Source of the DNA: Liolophura sinensis
Taxonomy: Eukaryota > Mollusca > Polyplacophora > Chitonida > Chitonidae
DNA length: 64,000 nt
Assembly (NCBI RefSeq): GCF_032854445.1
Contig: NC_088303.1
Coordinates: forward strand, 1,869,501 to 1,933,500
Direction of reading: 5' to 3'
In this document: piece after piece, positions 1 through 33,170 of the stretch
Layout of the letters: every line of letters starts with the position of its first letter
Position numbering within the stretch: the stretch's first letter is position 1
Notes under the pieces: model-generated
The model's database searches: none
Told to the model about the DNA's origin: nothing
Seen by the model: only the letters and a program-made list of their open reading frames with translations
Translations under genes and position numbers: made by a program

Positions 1-3000
1 TACAATATCTGAAGGAGCTACACACAGAACAACTGCCACAATTACATGTACAATATATGAAGGAACTACACACAGAACAACTGCCACAATTACATGTATC
101 ATATCTGAAGGAACTACACACAGAACTGCCACAATTACATGTATCATATCTGAAGGAGCTACACACAGAACAACTGCAACAATTACATGTATCATATCTG
201 AAGGCGCTACACACAGAACTGCCACAATTACATGTATCATATCTGAAGGAGCTACACACAGAACAACTGCAACAATTACATGTATCATACCTGGAGGAGC
301 TACACACAGAACAACTGCCACAATTACATGTACGATATCTGAAGGAGCTACTCACAGAACAACTGCAACAATTATATGTATCATATCTGGAGGAGCTACT
401 CACAGAACAACTGCCACAATTACATGTACAATATCTGAAGGAGCTACACACAGAACAACTGCCACAATTACACGTATCATATCTGGAGGAGCTACTCACA
501 GAACAACTGCCACAATTACATGTACGATATCTGAAGAAGCTACACACAGAACAACTGCAACAATTACATGTATCATATCTGGAGGAGCTACACACAGAAC
601 AACTGCCACAATTACATGTTCAATACCTGAAGGAGCTACACACAGAACAACTGCCACAATTACATGTACGATATCTGAAGGAGCTACACACAGAACAACT
701 GCCACAATTACATGTATCATACCTGAAGGAGCTACACACAGAACAACTGCCACAATTACATGTACAATACCTGAAGGAGCTACACACAGAACAACTGCCA
801 CAATTACATGTATCATATCTGAAGGAGCTACACACATAGCAACTGCCACAATTACATGTATCATATCTGAAGGAGCTACACACAGAACTGCCGCAATTAC
901 ATGTACAATATCTGAAGGAGCTACACACAGAACAACTGCCGCAATTACATGTACAATACCTGAAGGAGCTACACACAGAACAACTGCCACAATTACATGT
1001 ACAATATCTTAAGGCACTACACACAGAACAACTGCCACAATTACATGTACAATATCTGAAGGAGCTACACACAGAACAACTGCCACAATTACATGTATCA
1101 TACCTGAAGGAGCTACACACAGAACAACTGCCACAATTACATGTCTCATATCTGAAGGAGCTATACACATAGCAACTGCCACAATTACATGTATGATATC
1201 TGAAGGAGCTACACACAAAACTGCCACAATTACATGTATCATACCTGAAGGAGCTACTCACAGAACAACTGCAACAATTACATGTTCAATACCTGAAGGA
1301 GCTACACACAGAACAACTGCCACAATTACATGTATCATATCTGGAGGAGCTACACACAGAACAACTGCCACAATTACATGTACAATATCTGAAGGCACCA
1401 CACACAGAACAACTGCCACAATTACATGTTGAATACCTGAAGGAGCTACACACAGAACAACTGCCACAATTACATGTATGATATCTGAAGGAGCTACACA
1501 CAGAACAACTGCCACAATTACATGTATGATATCTGAAGGAGCTACTCACAGAACAACTGCCACAATTACATGTACAATATCTGAAGGAGCTACACACAGA
1601 ACTGCCACAATTATATGTACAATATCTGAAGGAACTACACACAGAACAACTGCCACAATTACATGTACAATATCTGAAGGAGCTACACACAGAACAACTG
1701 CCACAATTACATGTATCATATCTGAAGGAGCTACACACAGAACTGCCACAATTACATGTATCATGCCTGAAGGAGCTACACACAGAACAACTGCAACAAT
1801 TACATGTACAATATATGAAGGAGCTACTCACAGAACAACTGCCACAATTATATGTATCATATTTGGAGGAGCTACACACAGAACTGCCGCCACAATTACA
1901 TGTATCATATCTGGAGGAGCTACACACAGAACAACTGCCACAATTACATGTATCATATCTGAAGGAACTACACACAGAACAACTGCCACAATTACATGTA
2001 TCATACCTGAAGGAGCTACACATAGAACAACTGCCACAATTACATGTACAATACCTGAAGGAGCTACACACAGAACAACTGCAACAATTACATGTATCAT
2101 ATCTGAAGGAGCTACACACAGAACTGCCACAATTACACGCACGATATCTGAAGGAGCTACACACAGAACAACTGCAACAATTACATGTATCATATTTGGA
2201 GGAGCTACACACAGAACAACTGCCACAATTACATGTATCATATCTGAAGGAGCTACTCACAGAACAACTGCCACAATTACATGTACAATATCTGAAGGAG
2301 CTACACACAGAACTGCCACAATTATATGTACAATATCTGAAGGAACTACACACAGAACAACTGCCACAATTACATGTACAATATCTGAAGGAGCTACACA
2401 CAGAACAACTGCCACAATTACATGTATCATATCTGAAGGAGCTACACACAGAACTGCCACAATTACATGTATCATGCCTGAAGGAGCTACACACAGAACA
2501 ACTGCAACAATTACATGTACAATATATGAAGGAGCTACTCACAGAACAACTGCCACAATTATATGTATCATATTTGGAGGAGCTACACACAGAACTGCCG
2601 CCACAATTACATGTATCATATCTGGAGGAGCTACACACAGAACAACTGCCACAATTACATGTATCATATCTGAAGGAACTACACACAGAACAACTGCCAC
2701 AATTACATGTATCATACCTGAAGGAGCTACACATAGAACAACTGCCACAATTACATGTACAATACCTGAAGGAGCTACACACAGAACAACTGCAACAATT
2801 ACATGTATCATATCTGAAGGAGCTACACACAGAACTGCCACAATTACACGCACGATATCTGAAGGAGCTACACACAGAACAACTGCAACAATTACATGTA
2901 TCATATTTGGAGGAGCTACACACAGAACAACTGCCACAATTACATGTATCATATCTGAAGGAGCTACTCACAGAACAACTGCCACAATTACATGTACAAT

Positions 3001-3205
3001 ACCTGAAGGAGCTACACACAGAACAACTGCCACAATTACATGTATCATATCTCAACGAGCTACTCACAGAACAACTGCCACATTTACATGTACAATACCT
3101 GAAGGAGCTACACACAGAACAACTGCCACAATTACATGTACAATACCTGAAGGAGCTACACACAGAACAACTGCCACAATTACATGTATCATATCTGAAG
3201 GAGCT
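1..3205. repeat. 48/45-bp minisatellite, ~67 units, in the AARS1 intron after exon 19
   Basis: The unit contains ctgaaggagctacacacaga, then acaactgccacaattacatg and a variable tatcatat. Short units lack 'caa' (45 bp). Because 48 and 45 are multiples of three and the unit lacks stops, frames on both strands stay open for up to 625 codons ([26 protein letters not shown] and [10 protein letters not shown] type repeats). These are not genes. The array continues past the left edge. Confidence 0.97.
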
Positions 3206-3237
3206 GTTGTTATTGTTACAAAGTACAAAATACTGAC

Positions 3238-23996
<20,759 letters not shown>

Positions 23997-24039
23997 AATG
24001 GTTGTCGCTTGTGCCCAGTGTCAGCAAACGGCTGTGTCT

Positions 24040-25570
24040 AAAAACAGAAAAATACAAGAAGTAACACACCCACTAAAATTAGAGAAAATTGGCATAAATG
24101 ACAAAAATTTTTTACCTTACGAATGAAACACTTTCCAGATCAAAACAGTAACTCTTAAGTATACATACCAGGCTGCTGGCATGTATACTCAGTCAGCCTA
24201 ACAATTTCCAAGCTATTGCATCGTGCCCAGAATGCTAAAGTCCCTTGGGTTTCATGTTGCTTTCATCATGTTTCTAGCATTTAACATCAGACAACCGACA
24301 TGCTTGTTTGGGACAACTCCAATATCATTATGTTTTATTTTACATTAAGCAGTATACAACATGTAAAAAAAACTGTCAATCCTGATCAGGTATTAATCAA
24401 TGAAAGTAAAAATTCCCTCCTCAAACATTAATAAACATAACTTACCAAAACAGTGTCTGTGCAGTGACATTTCACATAGACTGACCAAATGTAACATAAG
24501 GCTGATGCATTTTTTTGTGCTGGCTGCTTGCAAGATACACTGTTGACAACAAAATCTAATGACTACTAAGAGTACCCTTATGTTCGATGGAAAAAAAAAC
24601 AAAAATACAAGAAACAAAACATGTGCTTTTCATAATGTTGAATTCTCCCCCATCACCCACCCAACCGCCCGCCACCTATCCACCCATGACCCATGACCCA
24701 TGCGTCACCCACCCATCACCCACCCAACCATCACTGATCAGTCACCCACCTGCCTGGGCCTTCTGCACCAAAAGTCTACTTTTGCTACTATACAGGTCTG
24801 TGAAATGCTCTGTAGGAATCGGCATTCCATGGAAAATCATTGGAGGCTGAGAAAGCGGCTAGGGTATGTTGTGCCGTGTATTAGAATTATTTGTTACAAG
24901 GGGTAGAATTTGATGTTTTCCTAGAGTAGATATTGGCTATCGATGTCAAACTTGATGTGCAGGATGGCTGAGAAGGAGATCTGATGTTTACCTTCAGTTT
25001 CCTTTCTAACAAGGTAGGCCAACGACCAAACAATATGCAGGTTTTACTAAAACACATGTAGAGGCATTTAGAGCCTAAGTTTGATAGAGCGCTCCAGGCC
25101 CTTCAGTTTGATTTCGCCTACCACCAAGCTAAAGCATAAGTCTAGCCCTAGAATTGTACTACCAGCACCACGCAAGGTCTCAGAAAATACAAGAAATAAA
25201 GCCGTCATCCTCTAACTAGTATGTGGTATATCTCCATCGGAGTGTAAGCAGTGTAAGTGGAACCATGTTGCCTGTTGTAGGGCTAGGAAGTTGTAAAGTT
25301 TATGCTCTTGTTGAAGTGTTTTGCAACTTTTGGTACGGGATGTGACGACAGTTTCACTGAAGTGAGGACAACGACAAACACATGCACTACCTGTGGTCAT
25401 AAACCTACAAATTCCACCATGATATGTCAGATTTCAGAAAAAAAAAACGAATTGTGCCATCGCGATTGCATCACCTAACAGGCAGGCATAACCCACAAAA
25501 GCAGAACGGATGAATATTAGGTTTGTTTTGGTGCTGTTGTATACAGGAGATATATCCCTGGGAGACTTAC
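24040..25570. other. Presumed AARS1 first intron
   Basis: Separates the ATG exon from the proposed 5' UTR exon. Contains a short simple-sequence stretch of cacccaccca / catgaccc motifs at 24650-24750. No coding exon recognised. Confidence 0.6.
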
Positions 25571-25710
25571 CTTATGGGAGGGACAGATTCTCAATAACCA
25601 GATCTACACAAAATCACTTTTCGACTACAACGAATAAAGCCGGTTTCCCACGTTTACCGTGAAGGTTTATGAGCGTGGTCTGTATTTCCGGTACACAGCG
25701 CGCATGCACT
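25571..25710 (-). promoter_or_regulatory. AARS1: Candidate AARS1 promoter and non-coding first exon
   Basis: The ATG exon begins at an acceptor (24039), so a 5' UTR exon should lie upstream. On the minus strand a strong donor, CCCATAAG|gtaagt, occurs at 25571/25570. Just upstream are an ETS/GABP-like accggaaat (25684-25692) and an NRF1-like GCATGCGCGC (25698-25707), both common in TATA-less housekeeping promoters. No TATA box is seen. This is inference from position and motifs; the transcription start is not determined. Confidence 0.45.
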
Positions 25711-25787
25711 GCCTCGTGAGGCTCTCGTGGAGGCAGATGCATTCCAATCGCTCTCTTGGTCTGGATTCAGATTAATGCATAACATTT

Positions 25788-25885
25788 ATTTTTTTATTTA
25801 TTTGATTGATGTTTAACGCATGAATGTTTCACTTATATATCGGCGATAAGGTCTTTTGGGTGGAGGTGCTCGGAGGCTAATATAT
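25788..25885 (-). mobile_element. SINE family A, decayed 3' fragment
   Basis: tttatttgattgatgtttaa then catgaatgtttcacttata tatcggcg, which resembles the reversed tail of family A. Close to the presumed AARS1 promoter. Confidence 0.6.
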
Positions 25886-25934
25886 GTTTGTGAACCCACT
25901 TATAAAAATTCTTAGAGATCGAGTTCTTTTATTT

Positions 25935-26098
25935 TTTATTTTATTTATTTATGTATTTGTTCATTTATCTGTTTGACTATTGTTTAACAATATAACTCAG
26001 TACATTTTCACTTAATCTTTCTGGGTAGAGGAACCGGCTCGCCCGAGGAAAAACCTCTGGCCTTTGGCAAGTTACTGACGAACTTTCGCAAATGTACC
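25935..26098 (-). mobile_element. SINE-like fragment next to the 46-bp array
   Basis: ttgtttaacaatataactca, ttcacttaatctttctgggt and aggaaaaacctctggccttt resemble the reversed body of a mollusc SINE related to family A. The 46-bp minisatellite starts where it ends. Confidence 0.55.
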
Positions 26099-27545
26099 GA
26101 TAACAGCCACACTGCCCTGCACCTGTCCTAGACCATCTCGGGCAAATAACGGCCACACGGCCCTGCACCCGTCCTAGACCATCTCGGGCAAATAACGACC
26201 ACACTGCCCTGCACCCGTCCTAGACCATCTCAGGCAAATAACGGCCACACGGCCCTGCACCCGTCCTAGACCATCTCAGGCAAATAACGTCCACACGGCC
26301 CTGCACCCGTCCTAGACCATCTCAGGCAAATAACGGACACACGACCCTGCACCCGTCCCAGACCATCTCGGACAAATAACGGCCACACGGCCCTGCACCC
26401 GTCCTAGACTATCTCGGACAAACAACGGCCGCACGGCCCTGCACCCGTCCTAGACCACCTCAGGCAAATTACAGCCACACGGCTCTGCACCCGTCCCAGA
26501 CCATCTCGGACAAATAACGACCACACGGCCCTGCACCCGTCCTAGACCATCTCGGACAAATAACGACCGCACGGCCCTGCACCCGTCCTAGACCATCTCA
26601 GGCAAATAACGGCCACACGACCCTGCACCCGTCCCAGACCATCTCAGGCAAATAACGGCCACACGACCCTGCACCCGCCCTAGACCACCTCAAGCAAATA
26701 ACGGACACACGACCCTGCACCCGTCCTAGACCATCTCAGGCAAATAACGGCCACACGACCCTGCACCCGTTCTAGACCATCTCAGCAAATAACGGACACA
26801 CGGCCCTGCACCCGTCCTAGACCACTTCAGGCAAATAACGGACACACGACCCTGCACCCGTCCTAGACCACCTCAGGCAAATAACGGCCACACGGCCCTG
26901 CATCCGTCCTAGACCACCTCAAGCAAATAACGGCCACACGACCCTGCACCCGTCCTAGACCACCTCAGGCAAATAACGGCCACACGGCCCCTGCACCCGT
27001 CCTAGACCATCTCGGGCAAATAACGGCCACACGGCCCTGCACCCGTCCTAGACCACCTCAGGCAAATAACGGCCACACGACCCTGCACCCGTCCTAGACC
27101 ATCTCAGGCAAATAACGGACACACAACCCTGCACCCGTCGTAGACCACTTCAGGCAAATAACGGACACACGACCCTGCACCCGTCCTAGACCACCTCAGG
27201 CAAATAACGGCCACACTGCCCTGCACCCGTCCTAGACCACCTCAGGCAAATAACGACCACACGACCCTGCACCGTCCTAGACCACTTCAGGCAAATAACG
27301 GACACACGACCCTGCACCTGTCCTAGACCACCTCAGGCAAATAACGGCCACACGGCCCTGCACCCGTCCTAGACTACCTCAAGCAAATAACGGCCACACG
27401 ACCCTGCACCCGTCCTAGACCATCTCAGGCAAATAACGGACACACAACCCTGCACCCGTCCTAGACCACCTCAGGCAAATAACGGCCACACGGCCCTGCA
27501 CCCGTCCTAGACCATCTCGGGCAAATAACGGACACAAGAGGATAA
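26098..27545. repeat. 46-bp GC-rich minisatellite, ~31 units, upstream of AARS1
   Basis: Unit includes ccctgcacccgtcctagacc, atctcaggcaaataac and ggccacacg; main variants are atctc/acctc and ggcc/ggac. Starts inside a diverged SINE (about 25940-26100) and ends near 27545. CpG-containing and clearly richer in G+C than its surroundings. It has no spacers, so it is not a CRISPR array. Confidence 0.96.
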
Positions 27546-27996
27546 CGGCCACACGACCCTGCGCCCGTCATAGACTGCTTATTGTCACCAAAGCTCCACA
27601 ACCAGTGAGAACGCAGAATCTAAGTTCTCTGACCAAGGCTGGGTTTGAGCGGACCTCATAGGTCCCGTATTAATTATGGACAAGCACATTAAGTACACTG
27701 TCAACATTCAAATCCTTAAGTGCAAGTTACGCCAATGAAATAAATAAATTTTGACGTATACCGAGATAATCTCACATGGCTTCTGTTGCGATCAAATCAT
27801 CTGATCTATCATTATAATTATTGCCATGGAAACCAGAAATTTAATGGCTTTATAGTTTAATATGAATCTATACTTACCCCTAACTGAAAATATATACCAA
27901 ATTCGAACTTCTAACCTCATGCAGTATGCTGCGTTTGTTGCAAGCACATCACATCATCCAAAATAACATTTTAATAAAAAAAAACAAAAAAACAAA

Positions 27997-28205
27997 CAAC
28001 CAATGCGGTCGCTGTGAGTTCAAGTCCAGCTCATGCTGGCTTCCTCTCCTGTCGTACGTGGGAAGATCTTCCAGCAAGTTGCGGATGGTCGTGGGTTTCT
28101 CCCGGGCTTTTCCCGGTTTCCACCCACTATAATGCTTGTCGCCGTCGTATAAGTGAAATATTCTTGAGTACGGCGTAAAAACACCAATCAAATAAATAAA
28201 TACTA
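27997..28205 (+). mobile_element. SINE family A, B box to tail
   Basis: Starts at tgcggtcgctgtgagttcaa (B box), goes through gctggcttcctctcctgtcg and ccgtcgtataagtgaaatat, and ends in aaataaataaatac. Confidence 0.88.
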
Positions 28206-28746
28206 AATACTAAAAGAAAAACAAACAAAAAAGAAAAACAAACAAAAAAACCCCACGGTATACATTGTATTTACAGCAGGTTATCATAGAGACCCAGAAA
28301 TTGAATCGAGTTGACCCCGGTTGAAGCAGGAATGTAGCTCCTTTACTCCCTTATTATCTGAATACCAAATCTGACATTCCTGTCGGCGTGTACGTCAGTG
28401 GGGTATATGGCTACCTTAATTCCAAGAACTCGGTCTCTACTGGTGGGAAGAACGGGCATACATGTATATGGATGCACGTGGGCTGATATACCCACAGTGT
28501 GACAATGTAACAATGTTGAGTCATATATGACGAAGGCGTCTCCATGTAGTAGGTTATAGAAATTGTGTCAATGCCGGCATATTTACAGTGCTGCCTCACT
28601 GGATCAGCATATCGACGACACCAGACACGACTCTTCACACAGTCAAATTATAATGACAACGGGCCTATCTGTCACAGTGTTTGCGCTGCCTCTCTTTCAC
28701 TGAGCGCCTAACGAGGTACTGCCAAGATTATTGATGTTTAAGTCTC

Positions 28747-28876
28747 AGGTACAACTCTATTCGGCTCTGAATCTTTGATTTACCGTTTATAGCATGCAGA
28801 CGCTGTTCTAGCTATCCACTACACCACCGCACCTTAAAAATTTCTTGAGTATGGCGTTCAACATCAAACAAATGGC
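28747..28876 (-). mobile_element. tRNA-like SINE head with family A-like tail piece
   Basis: On the minus strand ggtgcggtggtgtagtggat looks like an A box region and gattcagagcc like a B box, about 50 bp apart. To its right on the plus strand is ttcttgagtatggcgttcaa, a tail-type motif. Probably a composite of two SINE fragments, not a tRNA gene (no cloverleaf acceptor stem found). Confidence 0.5.
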
Positions 28877-29389
28877 CTTATCAAAGCTCTCCGCTCGAAT
28901 ACAGCTACAGCCGTATGTCGCAGAGGGCTGAGTTTGGGTCTTCCATCCATCGGCCAGGGGCCAAAAAGATAGTCGTGAACAAGATCGGCATGGGAGCTAT
29001 GTTTGAGACATAAGCAAGCCAAGAGCTCGAATAGTGAGATCAACTGGGCAAATTTTCGACTGATTAGAAATGCTACCATTACCCTCAACAGAAAGAATAG
29101 AAAAAACTATAATAAGGGTCTAGATGCATAGAGCTATTTCTTGCGAAACCTTTGACTTGAAAAACTGGTGGACGTTGATTAATATGTAGCCTATCCTCTG
29201 TGCAGCTCAATGATAATATATATAGGCCTACTGAGGCAGAAATTATGGGAAACGCATTTAATGAGCAGTGACACCATAGACTTTGTCACGATGTCATCTC
29301 AGGGAGATAGGGATATTCCCTCAAGCTTCAGAGTTATCCAGGCCGTTGTCTTCACTCGTCAATCTCTGTCTTGCAAGTTGCACTATGTC

Positions 29390-30400
29390 ACTGGTTTTGA
29401 AATATAACTCCTATCTATAAAAAGGTCGGGTTGACAATATTGAAAATTACTGGCCCATTTCACTCGGGAACACTTTAACTGAAGTCCTTGAAAGTGTTTA
29501 GACAATGCCTTTACAATTTCATGACCGATAACAATGTGCTCAGTAATTTGCAGTCTAGATTTCGTTCTGGTCACGGTACAGTTTGCAACTAGTGGATCTT
29601 TACTTCTACTCATATATATACGCGGTAAGCTTGAATGTGGGAAAGATTTGCATGCTGTGTTTTGTGACACTGAAAAGGCCTTCGATCGTGTTTTGGCATA
29701 AAGACCTGCTTTATAAACTCGAGGAAGCTGGTATAAAGGGGAAAACCGGTTTTTCTTGTCTTTTTACATAAACGTAACATTCATCCTCATGCAACATTGT
29801 TTATGCAAGGCAATTCTTACTTGGATGTCTCCCGACATGCATGTAAGCACATCGGCCTTACATTTGAATTATCGGCAAGGTGGAATACCCATATAAACAA
29901 TCTTTCTCTAAAAATTTCCCCCATGTTAAATTGTTTTAGAAGTTTGAAATAACCTCAATGGAGCGCTTAAATCGATCCTTTATCCTGCCCCATTTCGACT
30001 ATGCCGATGTCATCTGAGATAATTGTTTCGCACACCAAGCTGAAATATTACAAACTCTCCACTAAGATGCGTTTAAGTAAGATATGTGGGTGTACTCGTG
30101 GTACCAGTCCAGACTTATTATACATAGACACTGGTTTGCCTCCATTATCAGAAGAATGTAAATATCTGTGCACATGCACATGTGAAGAAGGAGACACAAG
30201 TTAAAGCTCTTCCAATAAAATGTTTCATGACGTATATGTCCACGTTACTTAAGCCAATCTGTACACATGCCAGTGTCACATTCGCAATACTATATAATCT
30301 ATGAAACTCACAAGACTTACGAGTCCCCCAATGTCGAACATCGACAACTCATTTGTCCCTTCGACCACTGGAATGTGGAATAATCTTCTTTATGATGTTA
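29390..30400 (+). mobile_element. Non-LTR retrotransposon (LINE) reverse transcriptase remnant
   Basis: With several frame changes and stops, the plus strand encodes pieces of a Jockey/CR1-type RT: a YKK-type start, SRFRSGHGTV near 29550, VLCDTEKAFDRV-WHKDLLYKL near 29660-29720, SARWNTHINNLSLKI near 29870 and LLYIDTGLPPLSEE near 30115. This is the usual order of the RT C-terminal half. No endonuclease domain is readable. Old, inactive copy. Confidence 0.82.
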
Positions 30401-30463
30401 GTACTTTTTTGTGGGTCACTTATTAAATATGCTTATTAAAGATGGTGTTAAAGTCCCCAAATA

Positions 30464-30716
30464 TTACTATTTATTTGATTGGTTCTTTTACGCCGTACTC
30501 AAGAATATTTCATTTATACGACGGCGGCCAGCATTATGGTGGGTGGAAATCGGGCAGAGCCCGGGGGAAACCCACGACCATCCGCCGGTTGCTGGAAAAC
30601 CTGGAGAGGAAGCCAGCATGAGCCGGACTTGAACTCACAACGACCGCATTGGTGAGAGACTGCTGGATCATCACGCTGCGCTAGCAGCGCTAACCAACTG
30701 AGCCAAGGAGGCCTCT
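30464..30716 (-). mobile_element. SINE family A, near full length
   Basis: Best-preserved copy. On the minus strand: aggcctccttggctcagttg head, B box gagttcaagtcc, body with ccgggctctgcccgatttcc and a tttgattgg-type reversed tail. Follows the LINE remnant by about 60 bp. Confidence 0.9.
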
Positions 30717-32540
30717 AATATCACTATTGGGACTACTAGACGACTTGGTTGCACCCAACTGAAGGCACACTGAAGATTGCTTACAGTCCTTACTCAAGTG
30801 TCTTTTGTACACAGCATGTAAGTTCAAGATGTAAGAATTTTTTTACGGTAAACATTTATCAACAACATATTTAATTAACGACTACTTCGTGCGTTCGTGT
30901 GTGGGTGCATTGGTGTGGATATGTTAATATCCTTTGCCATGTAAATAGCTATACTAGGACTATACAGCTGGGATTTTAGTGAGTACATACACTTTCAACA
31001 TTGCTTGATAGACTTCTTATAAATCTAATTATTTTCATGTACATATTTTCTTATACGGATTATTGCATTGTGCAAAAGTTACTGTGTATAGAATATTCTT
31101 TATTCTTTTCTTTTATATTTCTTTAACTAACTTATTCTGATCAAGCCATAGTAGATATATATTGGCGTACTCCGTACTATAATTTATTAATGTTCATGAA
31201 TAATCCAAGAAAATGTTACATATATGCTGTTTTTTCTTCTTCAGTTGAAAGTGTTTCATACGATAAGCAGATCAGGTGGAGACAACTCTGCCAGCCTTAT
31301 TAACAGGACAATGATTTCACCAGTTTCCAATTCCTTTACTATCCTCTCTACTCAGGTTTTTCTCGCTATGCTATATTTCTTTTCCCAGTTCGGCATTAGA
31401 CATTTCGGAAAACTTAACGCAGTATATAAATTATGGACGTCAGCAGCATTTGTAACATCCTCCTCTTCTCGTTTACTAGAGGGGTAACCTTTATCTGAAA
31501 TCAACAGACAAGTCTATATATTATTCAGCTCCTGTACGTACACAGGCAGACAACAATTATTACATGAAGGGTATACAAAAATCACTCACTGGCCGAGTGG
31601 TATAAAGGATCTGTTTAAATGCAGTTTAAAATATAACAGTATAATAAAAGTAAGCTCATTATGCACGCAACATTAATTTATTTATTTACTTTTTATTCTT
31701 TAACTTCATGCCCCAGAACTTTTCACTAATATATCTTAACATGGCGAGTGTATTGGCTAAATAACCGTCTTAATGGCGAGTGCACTGGCTAAATCAACGT
31801 TTTACACGGCAAGTGTGCTGGAAACAAGGTTCTTGTGTACCGCGTCATGCTCCAGGGCCCAGAGAAAATGATGAAAAATTTAGCAGGAAATTTTATAACG
31901 AATCACCTTCCAAAAAGCATGTTGTCTCAATCTTACCACTAGAGTCTAAATATGATAATTTAGCCTGCATATATGTTCCACGATTGGATATTCAGAACTT
32001 TTAAAGAAACCAACTAGTCTATGTATAACAGATGACATTTGCTGAAAAATCTAATATTCAAACAGCAAGGATTATGCATGTATTTCCTGTTTCAAAAAAT
32101 TAAATTGTGTCATATTTCTAAGAAACCAACTTCATGCATTTAACTGATGTTTGACAATATTTATACGTTATAATCGTATATTGCTTGCACGCATGTGGGT
32201 TTTCTGTTTTTTTTTTTGTATAGATAGGCTTTTTTCGTTGTTTTGTCAAGTATATAGCCTTAGTGGTCGCTGATGTACTATATAACGAAACTTTTCAGGT
32301 ATCCAATCTGGGTACAATTATATTTAAATATGCTATAAAGCTATTCCTATTTAATGTTGTTAAAATATCGTTTTTGAAGATTGTCCTAGCTTTTCCCAAA
32401 GACATACATGTATATACATATATACGCAAAATGAACGTAAATGGAGATGGAATCAATTTTCTTTTTCATCCATCGCTAAACCTTTCCAAGATCTGAATGC
32501 CTTTGCCACCCAGACACTATGAATACATCATGTGTAAGCC
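30717..32540. other. Intergenic, no gene recognised
   Basis: AT-rich, with short open frames (up to 87 codons) lacking any family motif. Confidence 0.75.
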
Positions 32541-32544
32541 TACA

Positions 32545-32788
32545 TATTCGAAATATCCTCCAAATATGAAATATCGTCCAAATATGAAATATCGTCCAAA
32601 TATGAAATATCCTCCAAATATGAAATATCCTCCAAGTATGAAATATCGTCCAAATATGAAATATCGTCCAAATATGAAATATCGTCCAAATATGAAATAT
32701 CCTCCAAGTATGAAATATCGTCCAAATATGAAATATGCTCCAAGTATGAAATATCCTCCAAGTATGAAATATCCTCCAAATATGTACA
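32545..32788. repeat. 18-bp minisatellite, ~14 units
   Basis: Unit aatatgaaatatcgtcca, with tcctcca and agtatg variants. Open in several frames on both strands (KYRPNM, YLDDIS, FGRYFI); none is a gene. Confidence 0.95.
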
Positions 32789-33084
32789 CTTAAAAGACAA
32801 CACCAGACCGAATGTATATATTCATTGATATCGTATCCCACATAGAATTTTTAAAAAATTGGTGTTGTGCAAGATTTCTGTACAAAATTTGCGTCTAGTT
32901 GAAGTGAAGTAAATGAAGCGAGCGACGTATGCGCTGTAAGGGGTATTAACAATATGTGAGTGGGGTACGAGTGACACGAAATCGTGCTTCCGGCTGCTGT
33001 AACATGGCGCATCACATAGCCTCGGAAGAATTCCAGATTACAAGTTGACCTATAGAGTTTTCAGGCACGTCAGAACGTCTTTTC

Positions 33085-33170
33085 TCCCACCATAATTCTA
33101 GCCGCCGTCGTATAAGTGAAATATTCTTGCGTACGGCGCAAAACACCAATCAAATAAATAAATAAAATTA
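33085..33170 (+). mobile_element. SINE family A, 3' end
   Basis: cataattctagccgccgtcg, tataagtgaaatattcttgc and the caaataaataaat tail; the 52-bp minisatellite begins directly after it. Confidence 0.88.

Noticed and set aside
26098-27545. CRISPR-like regular repeat
   Set aside because: Units are contiguous with no unique spacers, and the genome is eukaryotic.
31588-31625. tRNA-Ser/Leu-like start ggccgagtggtataaagg
   Set aside because: No B box or matching acceptor strand follows.
32476-32841. Four frames of 87-121 codons
   Set aside because: Translations of the 18-bp array.
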